In this document: positions 10,599 to 23,322 of the stretch, one piece after another
Layout of the letters: the number at the start of each line of letters is the position of its first letter
Numbering within the stretch: position 1 is the stretch's first letter
Assembly: GCA_029255685.2 (NCBI GenBank)
Contig: CM055314.2
Location: 46,210,772 to 46,274,771 of the forward strand
Source of the DNA: Silene conica
Lineage: Eukaryota; Streptophyta; Magnoliopsida; Caryophyllales; Caryophyllaceae
Reading direction: 5' to 3'
Length of the DNA stretch: 64,000 nucleotides
Notes under the pieces: generated by a model
Told to the model about the DNA's origin: nothing
What the model saw: the letters and a program-made list of their open reading frames with translations, nothing else
The model's database searches: none
Made by a program: the position numbers and the translations under genes

Positions 10599-13520
10599 TG
10601 TAACAGCCTGTATTTTCGTGATTTATATTTAAAGGCTTTTAATTATTTTAAAGTAATAAAATAATATTTTTAATAATTTATCGGAAAGTATTTTTATAAA
10701 TAGTAAGATCCGTCTTAAGAACCTTAAGTCCTTAAGACGAATACAAACTTGGCAACTTAAGTTCACATCTTAAAAACCCGTTCAAGATATCCAAACCCGT
10801 TTTCATTAAACGGAAAGGACAACTCATAACCCCTAAAACCCTCTATGTGTCGACATACTTGTTCCTCCAAAAACAATAGAACAGTAAAACATTTTCTCAC
10901 AAAACCTCCATAAAAACTGATCTTCTTCTCCATTTTTCTTCATCATCCGTTCATCAAATCGAGGTAATAATTACATTTTCGGAATCCTCATCGAATTTGC
11001 AAGCCATCCGTCACTTCCGTTTCTCGTTTCCTTCAACTCGAAATTTGGGCTGTTTTGAGTATACTTCGAATTTAGCCTCTTAACATCGTTTTGCTTGTTG
11101 TAGGGGAAGGCTTAGAGGATCCTAAGGAAGTTAGTGGCAAGATTGAAGAAGAGATTGGAGCTTAAACGCTTAAAAGGTGACGATTACGAGTAACTCGGCC
11201 TTTTTGTTAAAATAGCAAGTTTTGTTGTGTTCTTGTTATTGCTTCTGATTTTTGTTTAAGGTTGATGATTAATGGACTTAGTAACATGTTAGGAATGTTC
11301 TTACTTGATGAATTCATGCTTGGATGATGTTTCATTTGCTTAATCATTCATTTTCAGAAATTTCATGTTTGCGACGGATATATGTAATAATTGTTTGAGG
11401 ATTGTTTTGTGGTTAAATTGCTGATAGATAGTGTTATTGGGTGATTTGTGATATTGGGTAAACTTCATATGTTGCAATTCTTAAAGTTTGGTATCGATTT
11501 ATTGAAGTTTTGAGATTTCAGGAAAACACGATTTTGAGGTCAGGCTCTCTGAGCCGGTCGACCGACCGGCCGCCGGTCGACCGGCTAGGAGCGCGTATGG
11601 GTGATTTTTGGCGAAAGTCGAAAATTTGGGGCTTGGGATTTCCAGCCGGTAGGCCGGCTGCCTGCCAACCGGCTGGTAGTCTCTTTTGGGTTTCTAGCAT
11701 AAATTGTAGAGGTTAAGATTTGAGGTGCCCAGCCGGTAGACCGGCCGCCTGCCAACCGGCCGGGAGCCTCTTGGGGTAAGTTGTGCATATTTCGTACATA
11801 GATGGGATTGGGTTCCTAGCCGGTGGGCCGGCTGCCTGTCGACCGGCTGGGAGTCCTTTGTAGTGGATCCCGTTGCAAAGTGGGAAGGCTGATATGGGTT
11901 ACCAGCCGGTGGGCCGGCTGCCTGTCGACCGGCTAGGGACCCCTAATGCTTGTTTTCATTTCCAAATTGTATTTAGTCCGTAGCTTTTAAACGGTTATTC
12001 GGTTTTGATTGAAACTCGTTCCGCGTACCTTCGATGTGTGTTTGAGATCCCCGGAGGATGGGCGACACTATATTGGGTTCGGGAATGGAGTGAGGATAGA
12101 GACCCCCCGGTCGGGTAACCGAAAGGGAAACTGGCTCTCCCTCATCTTAGTTCCCGGGGTCAATTAAGTGTTGTTTAGTGTTTTAAGAAGTTAGAGCTAT
12201 AGGTTAGTTTCTATCTTTGGATGCTAATGATTGAGTTGTATGTCGCGTGATGGGATATGTGTTAAGTTCACCTCTGGACCCATTACGTGTTTTGTATGTC
12301 GCGTGATGGGATATGTGTTAAGTTCATCTCTAGACCCATTACGTGTTTTGCTTGTGGCGTGTCAGGATATGTGTTAAGTTCACCTCTGGACCTGACACGT
12401 GATCAGTTGTCGTACACGGGATATGTGTTAAGTTCACCTCTGGACCCGGTGTGCGATAGCTGTGTATTGGGATATGTGTTAAGTTCACATCTGGACCCAA
12501 TACTTGTTTGTAGCATTGGGATATGTGTTAAGTTCACCTCTGGACCCAATACTTGTTTGTAGCATTGGGATATGTGTTAAGTTCACCTCTGCACCCTTTG
12601 CTTATGGATGATTAGGGATATGTGTTAAGTTCACCTCTGGACCCTTTCTTGAATTGTATGTATAGGGATATGTGTTAAGTTCACCTCTGGGCCCTTTACT
12701 TGAATTGCATGTTGGGATATGTGTTAAGTTTACCTCTGGACCCGACATTGTTTTGTAGTGGGATATGTGTTAAGTTCACCTCTGGACCCATTGCTAGTGT
12801 TTGATTTATATCTGCTTGCCATGAGATTGGTACAATGTCAGATATGCTTGATGAAGGTGATGATTATGTTACTTAAGTTATAGTTTGTTCATCCAAGGCA
12901 TTGGATGACTCTTTGATCGGTTTCATAAATAGTTGGACTGAAAGACCCCCCGACTGGGTGACCAGTAGGGAAACCGGCTCTCCTTCCAAACGGTTTATGA
13001 AGTTGGTTGAGAGCCGTGCACTAGTGATTGCATGATAGTTGATGATCAGCTATTGAGATATCGTTATACTTCACATGTTTATATATGTTAGAGTATTCTG
13101 TTTGCTTTACTTGTTCCGTGTCGTTAGAAAAGGTGGCTAGGAGAACTCTAGTCACTCCCCACTGATTGTGGCGTACATGTTTTCATGTATGTAGGTACTT
13201 GCAGGTTGGACGGGGTTCACTTGAGAGCTAGCGAGTGATGATCCTTTCATCATATGACTTACACTTCACCGATTAGCTAGACTCTTAGTTTTGATACAGT
13301 TCATGTTTTGTGCCTGTAGGGATGTTCCATCCCAGGCTTTGTATATATTTGGTTTTCATACTTAGAACTGTTATACTTATCTATTTTGTTTATATCAGTT
13401 TCAGTTTCAGTTTCAGTTTTAATTCACCTCGCATGATGTTTATGTTTAAAAAGTTTAAATTCCGCTGCATTTTTAGTACTTTGTGTGTTTTATATTTCCG
13501 CTTTCGCGAGGGGTTTTACA
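10599..13520 (+). repeat. Tekay-NA 3' LTR
   Basis: 2922 bp, partner of 5580-8442. GC palindromes are at 11551-11940, the hairpin minisatellite at 12242-12799, and GNRA-hairpin motifs at 12101-12140 and 12943-12983. It ends GAGGGGTTTTACA, followed by the GTTCG duplication. Confidence 0.9.
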
Positions 13521-13525
13521 GTTCG

Positions 13526-14125
13526 GGTAGGAGTGGGCTTTCCACTCTTACCTTATTCCAATGCGTGATTCGACCCGTTTTGCTAAAATATGATTCGTGG
13601 GTATTTATTATAAATCGCACACATGTTATCAGATATTAATACAGTCGATATATTAATAATGGTCTGATAAAATTACGATATTGTATAATTAGTCAAATTA
13701 ATATAACTGTTTATATTAATACGCGAATTCAATATTTAATTAAATATAACCGTTTATATTTAATTTACGAATTAATCATGTAATCCGTATTAGCTAAAAT
13801 TATTTAATCCGTATTAAATAATAATCTCAACATCTTATTGACTAATTTAATAGTCAATACCTCTGACTAACTGTTTAGTCGTATCCGGCATAAATGTGAC
13901 TATATTTTCATACCTTCACATCTCTCAAACATGTCCTATAGGTGTGACGTATAGGGACCAGTTGATCACCGCCATCCGTATGACAATAACGTCAAACTTA
14001 TCTAGCAAGCCAACCGTTATTGATAAACGTGGATCAACTGATAATAATACTAAAGTATGCCCTTGTGATCCTTTAAGAGATTTAGTAAGTCATTGTACTA
14101 ACTGTCAAGGACACCAGCCCCAACA
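13526..14125 (-). repeat. Copia-C 3' LTR, inner part
   Basis: In element direction it begins TGTTGGGGCTGGTGTCC, the Copia-C version of the TGTTGGRRNNNGTGTCC start seen in Copia-A and -B. It contains the conserved stem-loop at 13959-14040. A 180-codon plus-strand frame at 13896-14438 crosses the LTR/3' UTR border and is judged spurious. Confidence 0.8.
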
Positions 14126-14988
14126 ATCTCCCACTTGTCCGTACAAGGGTATGTGCAATGACGTTATCACACTACATGTGGAGGACACAAGCTCCAACAA
14201 ACTCCCACTTGTCCGTACAAGTGTAGGTGCGATAACCGATTCTCATATCCTTTTAAAATTTCTCCCACTCAATGTAAGACAATTTGCAAATCCGTATTCG
14301 CAAAGGTCGTATCTCACAATCGATCTGTATCAAGAGTGGTTTCCCCGACTAGAGAGTAACTTAACTGATAAAACGAATCTGTATTCGAGCATGGCCATGC
14401 ATTTCAGTTACTACTCCTTGAGTGGCCCTGAGAAATGATAAAACCTGATAAGGGTTTGGATATTTCCCTCAACTCGAATCCTGCAGATGTAAGCACAGCA
14501 TGAAATAACCCAGAAAAAATCCTCTTGGCCCCTGTTACGGAAGACCGTGGGAAAGAAACCAAAGTTACCCAAAATCTGCCTTGATCTCAAGAGACAGTTG
14601 AAAGTCAAAAGACCCGACTCTAAGAAACACTATGGAGGTCCTATCCACGACCTGGCACCCAATGTTATAAAACATTTAGGACTCCATAACGTTGTCACGG
14701 GGTGTCCTGCGAGATATCCGTATAACTCGCCTTTGTGATTGGTCAGTCAACTGTTTGACTTATGGCTCGTTGAACCCACTATCAACCAACGTCAAAAAAT
14801 GATTACCTGAGTTATCAACTCAAGTGGGTAATCAAGGACTAAAACGATGTAATGTTAATCAGTTCACTTTGTGGTGTTCAAAATTATCGTACAATTCCAC
14901 ATAAAAACAAAACATTAAATATCATAACAATGAGGTTATAATAGAGTACACAAGAAAATGAATTATAACATGAATTCATAAAAGAGTA
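14126..14988 (-). other. Copia-C polypurine tract and conserved 3' untranslated region
   Basis: The reverse strand ends GGACAAGTGGGAGAT directly against the LTR, the polypurine tract that primes plus-strand DNA. About 860 bp separate it from the pol stop. This region shares ordered blocks with Copia-B (17217-18011) and Copia-A (32150-32863), such as GCATGGCCA, CTCGAGTGGCC-like words and TGCATTGAGTGGGAGA-like words. The LTR-end/PPT junction is duplicated: ACACAAGCTCCAACAAACTC at 14186 repeats the arrangement at 14110. Confidence 0.7.
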
Positions 14989-16072
14989 CTACAACTTAGG
15001 AACACATCTAATTCCCATGGAATTAATGTGCCCTTCATCCTTACCACGTGGTAATGCTTTCGTGAGAGGATCAGCTATGTTGTCATCCGTAGCTATTTTA
15101 TCAATGAATATCTCCTTTTACTCCACGTAATCTCTGATTAGATGAGCTTTCCGTTGTTCATGTCTAGCTTTGTTGCTAGACTTATGCTCCTTAGCTTGGA
15201 AGATGGCACCTTTATTGTCACAATAAACGGTGATTGGGTCATTCGAACTAGGCACTACTGATAGTCCTTGTAAGAATTGACGCATCCATATTGCTTCCTT
15301 AGCTGCTTCCGAAGCGGCATAGTACTCGGACTCAGTTGTAGAATCTGCTGTAACACTTTGTTTAGAACTTTTCCAGCTGACAGCAGCGCCATTACGAGTA
15401 AAAACAAATCCAGACTGAGATTTCGAGTCGTCTCGATCCGTTTGGAAGCTAGCATCTGTGTAACCCGTGGCGCAGAGCGTCGAGTCGCCTCCGTAAGTCA
15501 ATCCCCAATCTTTAGTCCTCCGTAGGTACTGAAGAATGTTTTTCACGGCCATCTAGTGTTGTGCACCTGGATGAGCTTGGAATCGGCTTGTCATACTCAA
15601 TGCATATGCAACGTCTGGACGTGCGCATATCATGGCATACATGATCGATCCTATAGCCGAAGCATAAGGAATCCGACTCATGCGCTCTTTCTCTTCCAAT
15701 GTCTTAGCTTTTTGAGACTTGCTCAAGTGAAGCCCAGTAGCCATAGGAAGGAACCCTTTCTTGGAGTTCGTCATGCTGAATCTCTCTAGAATCTTATCTA
15801 CGTAAGACTCCTGACTGAGAGACAACCTACGTCGTGATCTATCCCTATAGATACGGATGCCCAAAATTCTTTGTGCCTCTCCCAGATCTTTCATCCGGCA
15901 ATGGTTTTTCAACCATGCTTTAACCGAAGAAAGGAGAGGTATGTCATTCCCAATCAAGAGTATGTCATCAACATACAGTACTAGGAAGACAATCTTGCTC
16001 CCACTCGACTTGATATAGAGACATGGTTCCTCGACTGATCGAATAAAACCATTCTCTTTTATCACTTGGTCG
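14989..16072 (-). pseudogene. pol: Copia-C pol, end of RT and RNase H (broken)
   Basis: C-terminal part of a Ty1/copia polyprotein, which would copy element RNA into DNA in virus-like particles. In order it shows the RT active-site motif LYVDDILLIGND, the RT thumb (KILERFSM region), then RNase H with ADSTTESEYYAAS and YCDNKGAIFQAKE, ending near TDDNIADPLTKALP; the stop is at 14989. Breaks: an in-frame stop at 15553-15555 where the sister element has Trp, and another at 15118-15120. Upstream the frame is cut at 16072 by Copia-B and resumes at 24233. It is clearly inactive. Identity is secure from these motifs; a finer Copia lineage is not assigned. Confidence 0.9.
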
Positions 16073-17216
16073 TGTAAGGTTCATATACCTATTTAGTCAT
16101 ACTAGTTATTATTTATCATATAAATAGAAGATCTTATGCATGCTTAACAATAAAATTTCGAGATAAATGAAGAAGAACAAGCTTCCTTACATTGAAGATC
16201 TCGGCTATTTTAGGGCACAAGTGAAGTCACCTTCTTCACTTGTTCTTGAGCTTAATATGTGGATGATCCTCCTTGAACCTTCAAAGAGATGATGGCCTCC
16301 AAAAGATGAACACCAAGACACACTAACTCTCAATGTTTGTATGTTATTGTGCTAGAATCAACAAACAAACTCTAGATGGTGCAAGGAGGTGCACGACTAG
16401 GGTTTAAGAAAAATGAATCTTATTTTTCTCTATTTCTTTCTCTCTCAAAGACAAACCCTAGCAATTGATAGAATGAATGTTGTGAGGAAAAAATCTCTCT
16501 TTTGTTGTCTCTTTTGTTTCGGCCGAGAGGGAGGTGAGAATGCCCAATGGGTTGGCTCTCAATCCTCTCAAATGTCTCAAGCATGCCTCATATTATTAAT
16601 TGCATGTTTCCCTTATGTTCCTAACATCTTATGTAATATTGTATGTTAGCTAGTGTGTGACATATCACACGGTCCTCTTGACCAAACGGACCTCATACAA
16701 TATTAGCTAGGATATTTAACATAAGTAATTCGTAGTTTAACTTTTAAACTCTTTATTGTAAATTATAAGTAATTAAAATAATTACATATATTTATTCACA
16801 TGCAATTTTATCACTACAACAATTGTAGTTAAAATAATTCATTCAAATTTAATCATGTTTCTTAAACATATTAATTTTACTGATGACATTTCAATCACTA
16901 AAAATAATTTATAATCCTATTATAAATTATCTCCTTATTTTATTCATATCTTGAAATGAATCAACTCGTATCATATACAGTTGTTACATTTATTATTGAG
17001 GTAGTTGTCCTAAAGGTGTGACCTAAAGGGATCAACTGGTCACCACCGTCATTACGACAGTAATGTTAAACTCTAGCAAGCCAATCATTACCGATTAATG
17101 TTGACCAGTTGATTTATGATAAGAATCATCCCATGAATATTCTTTTATAGAGTTTTGTCAATTTAATTTATATAATTGACGTGATCATATTATTGTCGAG
17201 GACACTTACTCCAACA
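16073..17216 (-). repeat. Copia-B 3' LTR
   Basis: 1144 bp full-length LTR with the conserved stem-loop at 17031-17113. On the reverse strand a TATAAAAG box lies at 17142-17149, just upstream of the stem-loop, so the stem-loop could fall near the RNA 5' end (inference). The 78-codon plus-strand frame at 16413 is not a gene. Confidence 0.95.
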
Positions 17217-18011
17217 ATCTCCCACTTGTCCTCACAAGTGTGGATCACCGATTCTCTTGTTCTATTACATTATCTCCCACTCAATGCAAGGTGTCTTGCA
17301 GGTCGTACTTGCACGTGATCAAATCAATAGTGGTTTTTCTCGATATGGAGTGTAACTGATAGACCGGAATTATCTACCATAGATAGTCTCCGAGCGTGGC
17401 CACGCATTTCCAGTTTACTACTCCTCGAGTGGCCTTGAGATATAAGATAACCCTGACAAGGGGCAGAACAATTTTTTTCCAACTGTGGTCCTTGGCCAAC
17501 ATCATCCATTGTGACCCAAAATATATCCATTTGACCCCTTTTACGGAAGATCGTAGAATATAAATCAAAGTCATTCTGAATAATGTCACCTCTAGAGCAA
17601 CCAGTCTCTAGTCAAAGAATCGACTCATAAGAATATATATAGCAGCTCTTGCCACGACCAGGCTCCATTGAATTCTAAAGAACTCTATAAGCGGTCACTG
17701 CCCGACACAAGTGTACTTTACAGTTTGTCTATATGATCGACTAGTCATCTCTTATGACTCTATGGTGTAAGAACTCACCATCAGTCGCATCATAATCTAG
17801 TCACTTCGAGACGTCACCTCATACAAGTGACTAGGGGCGATACTAAGTTAATCCAGTTCACTTGAACAGGGTTCAACAATTGTCCTACAATCCTGTTGGA
17901 TTTAACAAAGTATATATAAAATAAACAAGTTGTATAAAACTTTAAATGATGAACGAGATTGTCTTATATGAACGTAAAAACAACATTTTTCATTTCATAT
18001 CGCATAATCGG
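17217..18011 (-). other. Copia-B polypurine tract and 3' untranslated region
   Basis: Polypurine tract GACAAGTGGGAGAT (17217-17230, reverse) abuts the LTR and lies in a hairpin, CACTTGT-CCTC-ACAAGTG on the plus strand. The remaining roughly 780 bp to the pol stop is noncoding but shares ordered blocks with Copia-A and Copia-C. Confidence 0.8.
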
Positions 18012-21000
18012 TTACACATTGGGTAAACTCTTAAGACCCATAGAACGAGCATGAGAATCATGCTTAGCTTGTGACAAGGGTTTGGTTAAAGGATCAGCCA
18101 CATTATCGTCTGTCCCAACCTTACATATCACTATTTCCTTCCTATTAATGAAATCCCGTATTACATGATATTTTCTTGGTACATGTCTAGACTTATTACT
18201 AGACTTAGGCTCCTTAGCCTGAAAGACAGCACCACTGTTATCACAGTACAGGGTGATAGGATCTTCAGCATTTGGAACTACCCTTAGTCCCTCGATAAAT
18301 TGCCTTATCCATACTGCCTCCTTAGCAGCCTCTGACGCTGCAATGTACTCTGCTTCCGTTGTAGAATCCGCAACGACTGGTTCTTTGAAGCTCTTCCAAC
18401 TGATGGCACCACCATTCAAGATAAAGACAAATCCAGCCTGGGATTTATAATCGTCTTTATCTGTTTGGAAGCTTGCATCTGTGTAACCCTTTACACACAA
18501 ATCTTCTTCCCTTCCAAACACTAAGTACGAATCCTTAGTTCTTCTCAAGTACTTAAGGATGTTCTTGACTGCAATCCAGTGACTTTCACCTGGATTTGCT
18601 TGATATCTACTAGTCATGCTCAAAGCATACGAGACATCAGGACGAGTGCATATCATGGCGTACATGATAGATCCCACGGCGGAAGCATAAGGGATCATTT
18701 TCATGCGTTCAACATCCTTGGGCTCTGTGGGTGATTGAGACTTTCTCAATATAATGCCACTTCCCATGGGGATAAACCCTCTCTTGGAATTTCCCATGCT
18801 GAACCGTCGAAGAATCTTATCGATATAAGGTTCTTGACTTAGTGCCAATATCCTCTTGGATCTATCTCTATAAATCCGGATACCTAATATGCATTGTGCA
18901 TTTCCTAGATCTTTCATCTGAAAATGGTTACCTAACCATCCTTTCACTGATGAAAGCATTGGAACATCATTTCCAATGAGTAGTATGTCATCCACATACA
19001 AGATTAGGAATACAACATTGCTCCCACTGAATTTCATATATAGACAAGGTTCCTCGACACTTCGAGTGAAACCATTTTCTTTTATGACTTCATTGAAGCG
19101 ATTATTCCAACTCCTTGATGCTTGCTTGAGACCATAGATGGATCTCTTAAGCTTGCATACCTTGTTAGGATTTTTAGGATCTTCAAAACCCTCAGGTTGT
19201 ATCATATACACATCCTCCTTTAAATGCCCATTTAAGAAGGCGGTTTTGACATCCATTTGCCACACTTCATAGTCATGAAATGCGGCAATCGCTAACATTA
19301 TCCTAATGGATCTTAGCATGGCTACCGGAGCAAAGGTTTCATCATAATGAAGACCTTGGACTTGGGAAAAACCCTTAGCTACTAGCCTAGCTTTATAGAC
19401 ATCATCATGTCCTTCTATGCCATTCTTCACCTTGAAGATCCACTTGCATTGGAGAGGTCTCATCTCCTTAGTCAAGTCTACCAAGTCCCATACTTAGTTT
19501 TGATGCATAGAATCCACCTCGGATACCATGGCCTCATGCCATTTGATGGAGTCAGGACTAGAGATTGCAGCTTTGTAAGTGGTAGGCTCGTCACTTTCCA
19601 AAAGTAAAACGTCCAGGCTACCATCTTCCTCAATTAGTCCAACATACCTATCAGGTTGATGTGGGACCCTACTCGACCTCCTGGGTGGAATAGGTACCGA
19701 AGTGGATGAAGAAGGAACACCTTCTTCTGTTTCAGCTTCAGTTTGTGGCTCTTGAACTTCTCGAACTTCATTAAGTTCAAAATTTCTCCCACTCTGTCTC
19801 TTAGAAATAAACTCCTTTTCTAAGAAGACAGCCTCAGAAGACACAAACACTTTGTTTTCTTGAGGTTTATAGAAGTGGTAGCCACGTGAGGTGGTCGGAT
19901 AGCCAACAAATATGCATTTTTCGGATCTTCGTGCGAGTTTGTCATCGTTTTTAGACTTGACATAAGCATCGCACCCCCATATCTTCATAAAGGATAAGTT
20001 AGGAACCTTTCCTTTCCACATCTCATATGGAGTCTTATCGGTCGCTTTCGTTGGACTATTGTTCAACGATTTGATGGCGGTGAGGATCGCAAATCCCCAA
20101 AATGAATTGGGTAAATCAGTTTGGCTCATCATAGATCGGACCATATCCAGTAAGGTTCGATTCCTCCTTTCTGCCACACCATTAAGTTGTGGTGTTCCAG
20201 GAGGTGAAAGTTGTGACACAATGCCACACTCCTTTAGATGTGAATCAAATTCATTACTAAGATATTCTCCACCACGATCGGATCGTAATGTTTTAATCTT
20301 CCTGTCGAGTTGGTTCTCTACTTCATTCTGAAATTCTTTAAATTTCGTAAAAGCTTCACTCTTATGCTTCATTAAGTAGATATACCCATACCTACTTAAA
20401 TCATCGGTGAAGGTGATGAAATAGTCATAATTGCCTCTAGCGGTGATTGATAGTGGTCCGCATACATCCCTATGTATTAGTCCCAATAGCTCACTGGCTC
20501 GTGTCCCTATACCACTAAAGGGGTTACGAGTCATCTTTCCTAGAAGGCAAGCTTCGCATGTACCATAAGATTCATATTCGAATGGTTTAATTATGTTGGT
20601 CTTTACCAATCTTTTAATGCGATTTTCATTTATGTGGCCAAGTCGACAATGCCAAACATATGATTCATTTGGATCACTTGTTTTAATCCTTTTGTTATTA
20701 ACGTTGTAGACATTATTAGACGAGTCGGAAGTTTCCAAAACATAGATTCCATTAATAGAATTTGCACGGCCAACTACCATGTCATTCTTGGAAATTACAC
20801 AACAATTGTCTTTAATGGAAAAATTATATCCCTCAATGTCTAACATTGCAACAGAAATAATGTTTTTGGAAAGAGACGGTACAAAATAACAATTATTAAG
20901 TTTTAGCTCATATCCACTCGTCAAGGCAAGAGTGCAAGTTCCCTTAGAAGTGGCCGCTACCCGAGCTCCATTTCAAAGTCGGAGATCCATATCACCCTTG

Positions 21001-21527
21001 TCCACCTTCTCCACTTCTCTCAAACCCTGCAAACGATTACAAAGGTGAGAACCACATCCGGTATCCAATACCCATGATGTGTTGGATGTAAAATTTATGT
21101 CAATAACAAAAATTTCAGTTTTGGAATTACCTAATGGAATCACAAGACCTTCTTGGATATGACGTAAGTACTTGGGGCAATTCCTCCTCCAATGGCCCAT
21201 GACACTACAATAGTGGCATCGCCCTTTCTCTAACTTTCTCTTCTTCTTCTTATTCTTTGCAAGACATTTCTTGCTAGAACTCCCACTGGCTTCATCATAA
21301 GCCCTTTCTTTCAAGTATAAGGCGTCCAATTCTTCATTTAGCTCATCTAAATAAGCCGTGTCAAGAAATGGACCTTTGGGAGGTGGGAGAGAAGAAATGA
21401 AGTTAATACTGCCATCCGGACCCGTTCCGAAATGAACTTCTCTAGTAGTATCAATGTTGTTTTGGTTGCATATATCGTCGAAAACATTATGACAAGAATC
21501 GATAGTGATAGGGTTGAATGAATCCAT
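18012..21527 (-). pseudogene. pol: Copia-B polyprotein: zinc knuckle, protease, integrase, RT, RNase H
   Basis: A single frame of about 1171 codons from ATG at 21527 to 18012, interrupted only by two in-frame stops (TGA 20973-20975, TAA 19494-19496). In order: short N-terminus without a UBN2 capsid domain, zinc knuckle CHYCSVMGHWRRNC near residue 105, protease WVLDTGCGSHLC, integrase HCRLGHINENR...CEACLLGK zinc finger and RSDRGGEY/NGVAERRNRT core, RT with LYVDDILLIGND, RNase H with ADSTTEAEYIAAS and YCDNSGAVFQAKE. It would provide reverse transcription and integration but, as drawn, no capsid. The TAA replaces a Gln codon (C to T). The TGA falls between protease and integrase, so readthrough could be imagined, but plain mutation is likelier. 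Confidence 0.9.
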
Positions 21528-23307
21528 TGCGATAAAACAACTACAAAAACGGAAACGAAGGAAAAATTAACGTTCATCATTTTAATACTTGTTAAACATT
21601 TTAAACAAGTTAAGTATTTACTTAACGATCTCTTACACAATTAAGTAAATAATCCCGAGACCCAAACCCATACTAATGCGGGCACGGTGTAGCCGATTCA
21701 ACCCGTATAAGTATAATTTGGTGGATTAACCCTTTAATCGGTTCTACTCTTAGAACTCTCGGTCGACAATTTTCTTAAAATTATCTTTAGCCCGAACTTA
21801 TTGCAACTACGGTTACGAATACTTTCGTTGAGATCGACCAAATTTCAAGGTGTAATCATCATTACCCCACTTACCCAACGTGACAATTTTAGTACCCCGG
21901 TTTAGCCGAGCCTACATATTTGTGAAGAAGGGATTCATGGGTCCATACTCTTTGGTAAGGCTATGTCTCAATATTTTAAACGTAAGAGATCTTATCAATT
22001 ATTATCTATCTCCCTTTAAGTGAACTAATTAGGTGAATTATCGATAATAAAATGATACGTTGAAGACCCGATACTCGATATGCATGACATGTTAATGGCG
22101 ATTTGGCTATGCATGCAACATATTAAAACAAATAAAGCAAACGATAAATTCCTAGTATGGCCTTATCCTAGAAAAGAAATAACAAGAGTACAAATTCGGA
22201 AACCAACTCCTTTGGTCCCTTGATCTTGACGAGGCACGCAAATCGAGGCAAACACCGTCTTGATCGGAACTCCTTTCCGAATGGCACCGTCTTCAAGGTT
22301 CTCCGGAAATTACAAATATTACAACTTTTCTAGTCTACTTTATACATTATAAAATAGAAATAAATTACAATTGGGTGATACGAGATCACAAAATTACAAC
22401 CGAATCGGTAACCCCTTACATTACGGGAAATACCGATTTAAAAACTAAGGCCATACTAGAATAATTACAAGATTCAAAATAATGCAATATAATATGACAT
22501 TCATAAGGAAAAATGCAGAAATATATATATATGTTATGAATATGTTCATTTTAATGCCAAATCGCCCTAATAACTTATTATGTCAAAATTAACCCGGTTT
22601 TATGAGATTTTAGCATTTATAACTCCTTTAAAAAGCATAAATTAAAACATAAACAACTTATGTTCTAAATAATATCCTAACACATTTTAGGATTCAAAAT
22701 TAGTCATAAATAATTTTGACAATAATTAACACTTTAATTATATTAACATTGTTCATAATGCCTTAAAATGCATAACATTTACGAATTAAATCCAAACAAA
22801 TATAAAAATTCGAAATTTTGGATTTTTATTTTCACTAACATTCTGAAAATATTACTTTAATATTTATAATGTAAAAATTTTGGTCATTTTATCCGAAAAT
22901 TAACTCGAAATATCATATATTAATGGCCAAAATCACCTCTTAATACGGTTTTAACAATAAAATCGTAAAACATGCTATACAAGATCATATTGTACCAAAT
23001 TTTACATACATTAAGTAAAATAAGCATGTGAGGTCGTTTGAAAATTACAAGGCTAGAAACATTTTCTTTCTAATTTAATCATTTAACTCGATTTTGTCAT
23101 AAAAATGCATATTAAACGATTAAATTTATATAATGAACAATATATTAAATCTCATAAATTATCAATATAACCTAAAACATTTTAGGACCAGATTTAACTT
23201 ACATGCCAAAATGTCGAGTGAAATATATGAGTCTTTAAATATATAGTTTTGTTTTTAAGTCTCATAACTCGGAAAAACTAAAAACCGATTAAGCATGCAA
23301 CAACGAG
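21528..23307 (-). other. Copia-B leader, shared with Copia-A
   Basis: Noncoding, about 1.8 kb. The half nearest the coding region (21600-22450) is nearly identical to the Copia-A leaders, although the coding regions that follow differ. The distal half is AT-rich and more diverged. Confidence 0.8.
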
Positions 23308-23308
23308 T

Positions 23309-23321
23309 GCTCTGATACCAA
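23309..23321 (-). promoter_or_regulatory. Copia-B primer-binding site
   Basis: Reverse strand TTGGTATCAGAGC beside the 5' LTR, complementary to initiator tRNA-Met. Confidence 0.9.
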
Positions 23322-23322
23322 T

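Larger units (their letters stand above)
5580..13520 (+). mobile_element. Tekay-NA: non-autonomous Tekay-like LTR element
   Basis: Two LTRs of 2.86-2.92 kb (5580-8442 and 10599-13520) enclose only 2.16 kb. TG...CA ends are present (TGTAACAACCCG start, GGGGTTTTACA end) with target duplication GTTCG at 5575-5579 and 13521-13525. The LTR is related along its length to that of Tekay-A (25115-45064, opposite strand), which has a gag-pol. It is a large-LTR derivative without coding capacity that would need proteins from a relative. The two LTRs differ by scattered substitutions and small indels, and LTR2 has one extra minisatellite unit. Confidence 0.9.

Noticed and set aside
13959..14040. Hammerhead ribozyme or retrozyme in the Copia LTR stem-loop
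   Set aside because: The conserved hammerhead core (CUGANGA...GAAA) is absent; only a long hairpin is seen.
13896..14438. 180-codon plus-strand frame
   Set aside because: Crosses the Copia-C LTR and 3' UTR on the opposite strand and shows no protein-like features.
18253..18450. Plus-strand frames opposite the Copia-B, Copia-C and Tekay-A polyproteins (for example 20059-20331, 39708-40049)
   Set aside because: Mirror frames of real coding sequence.
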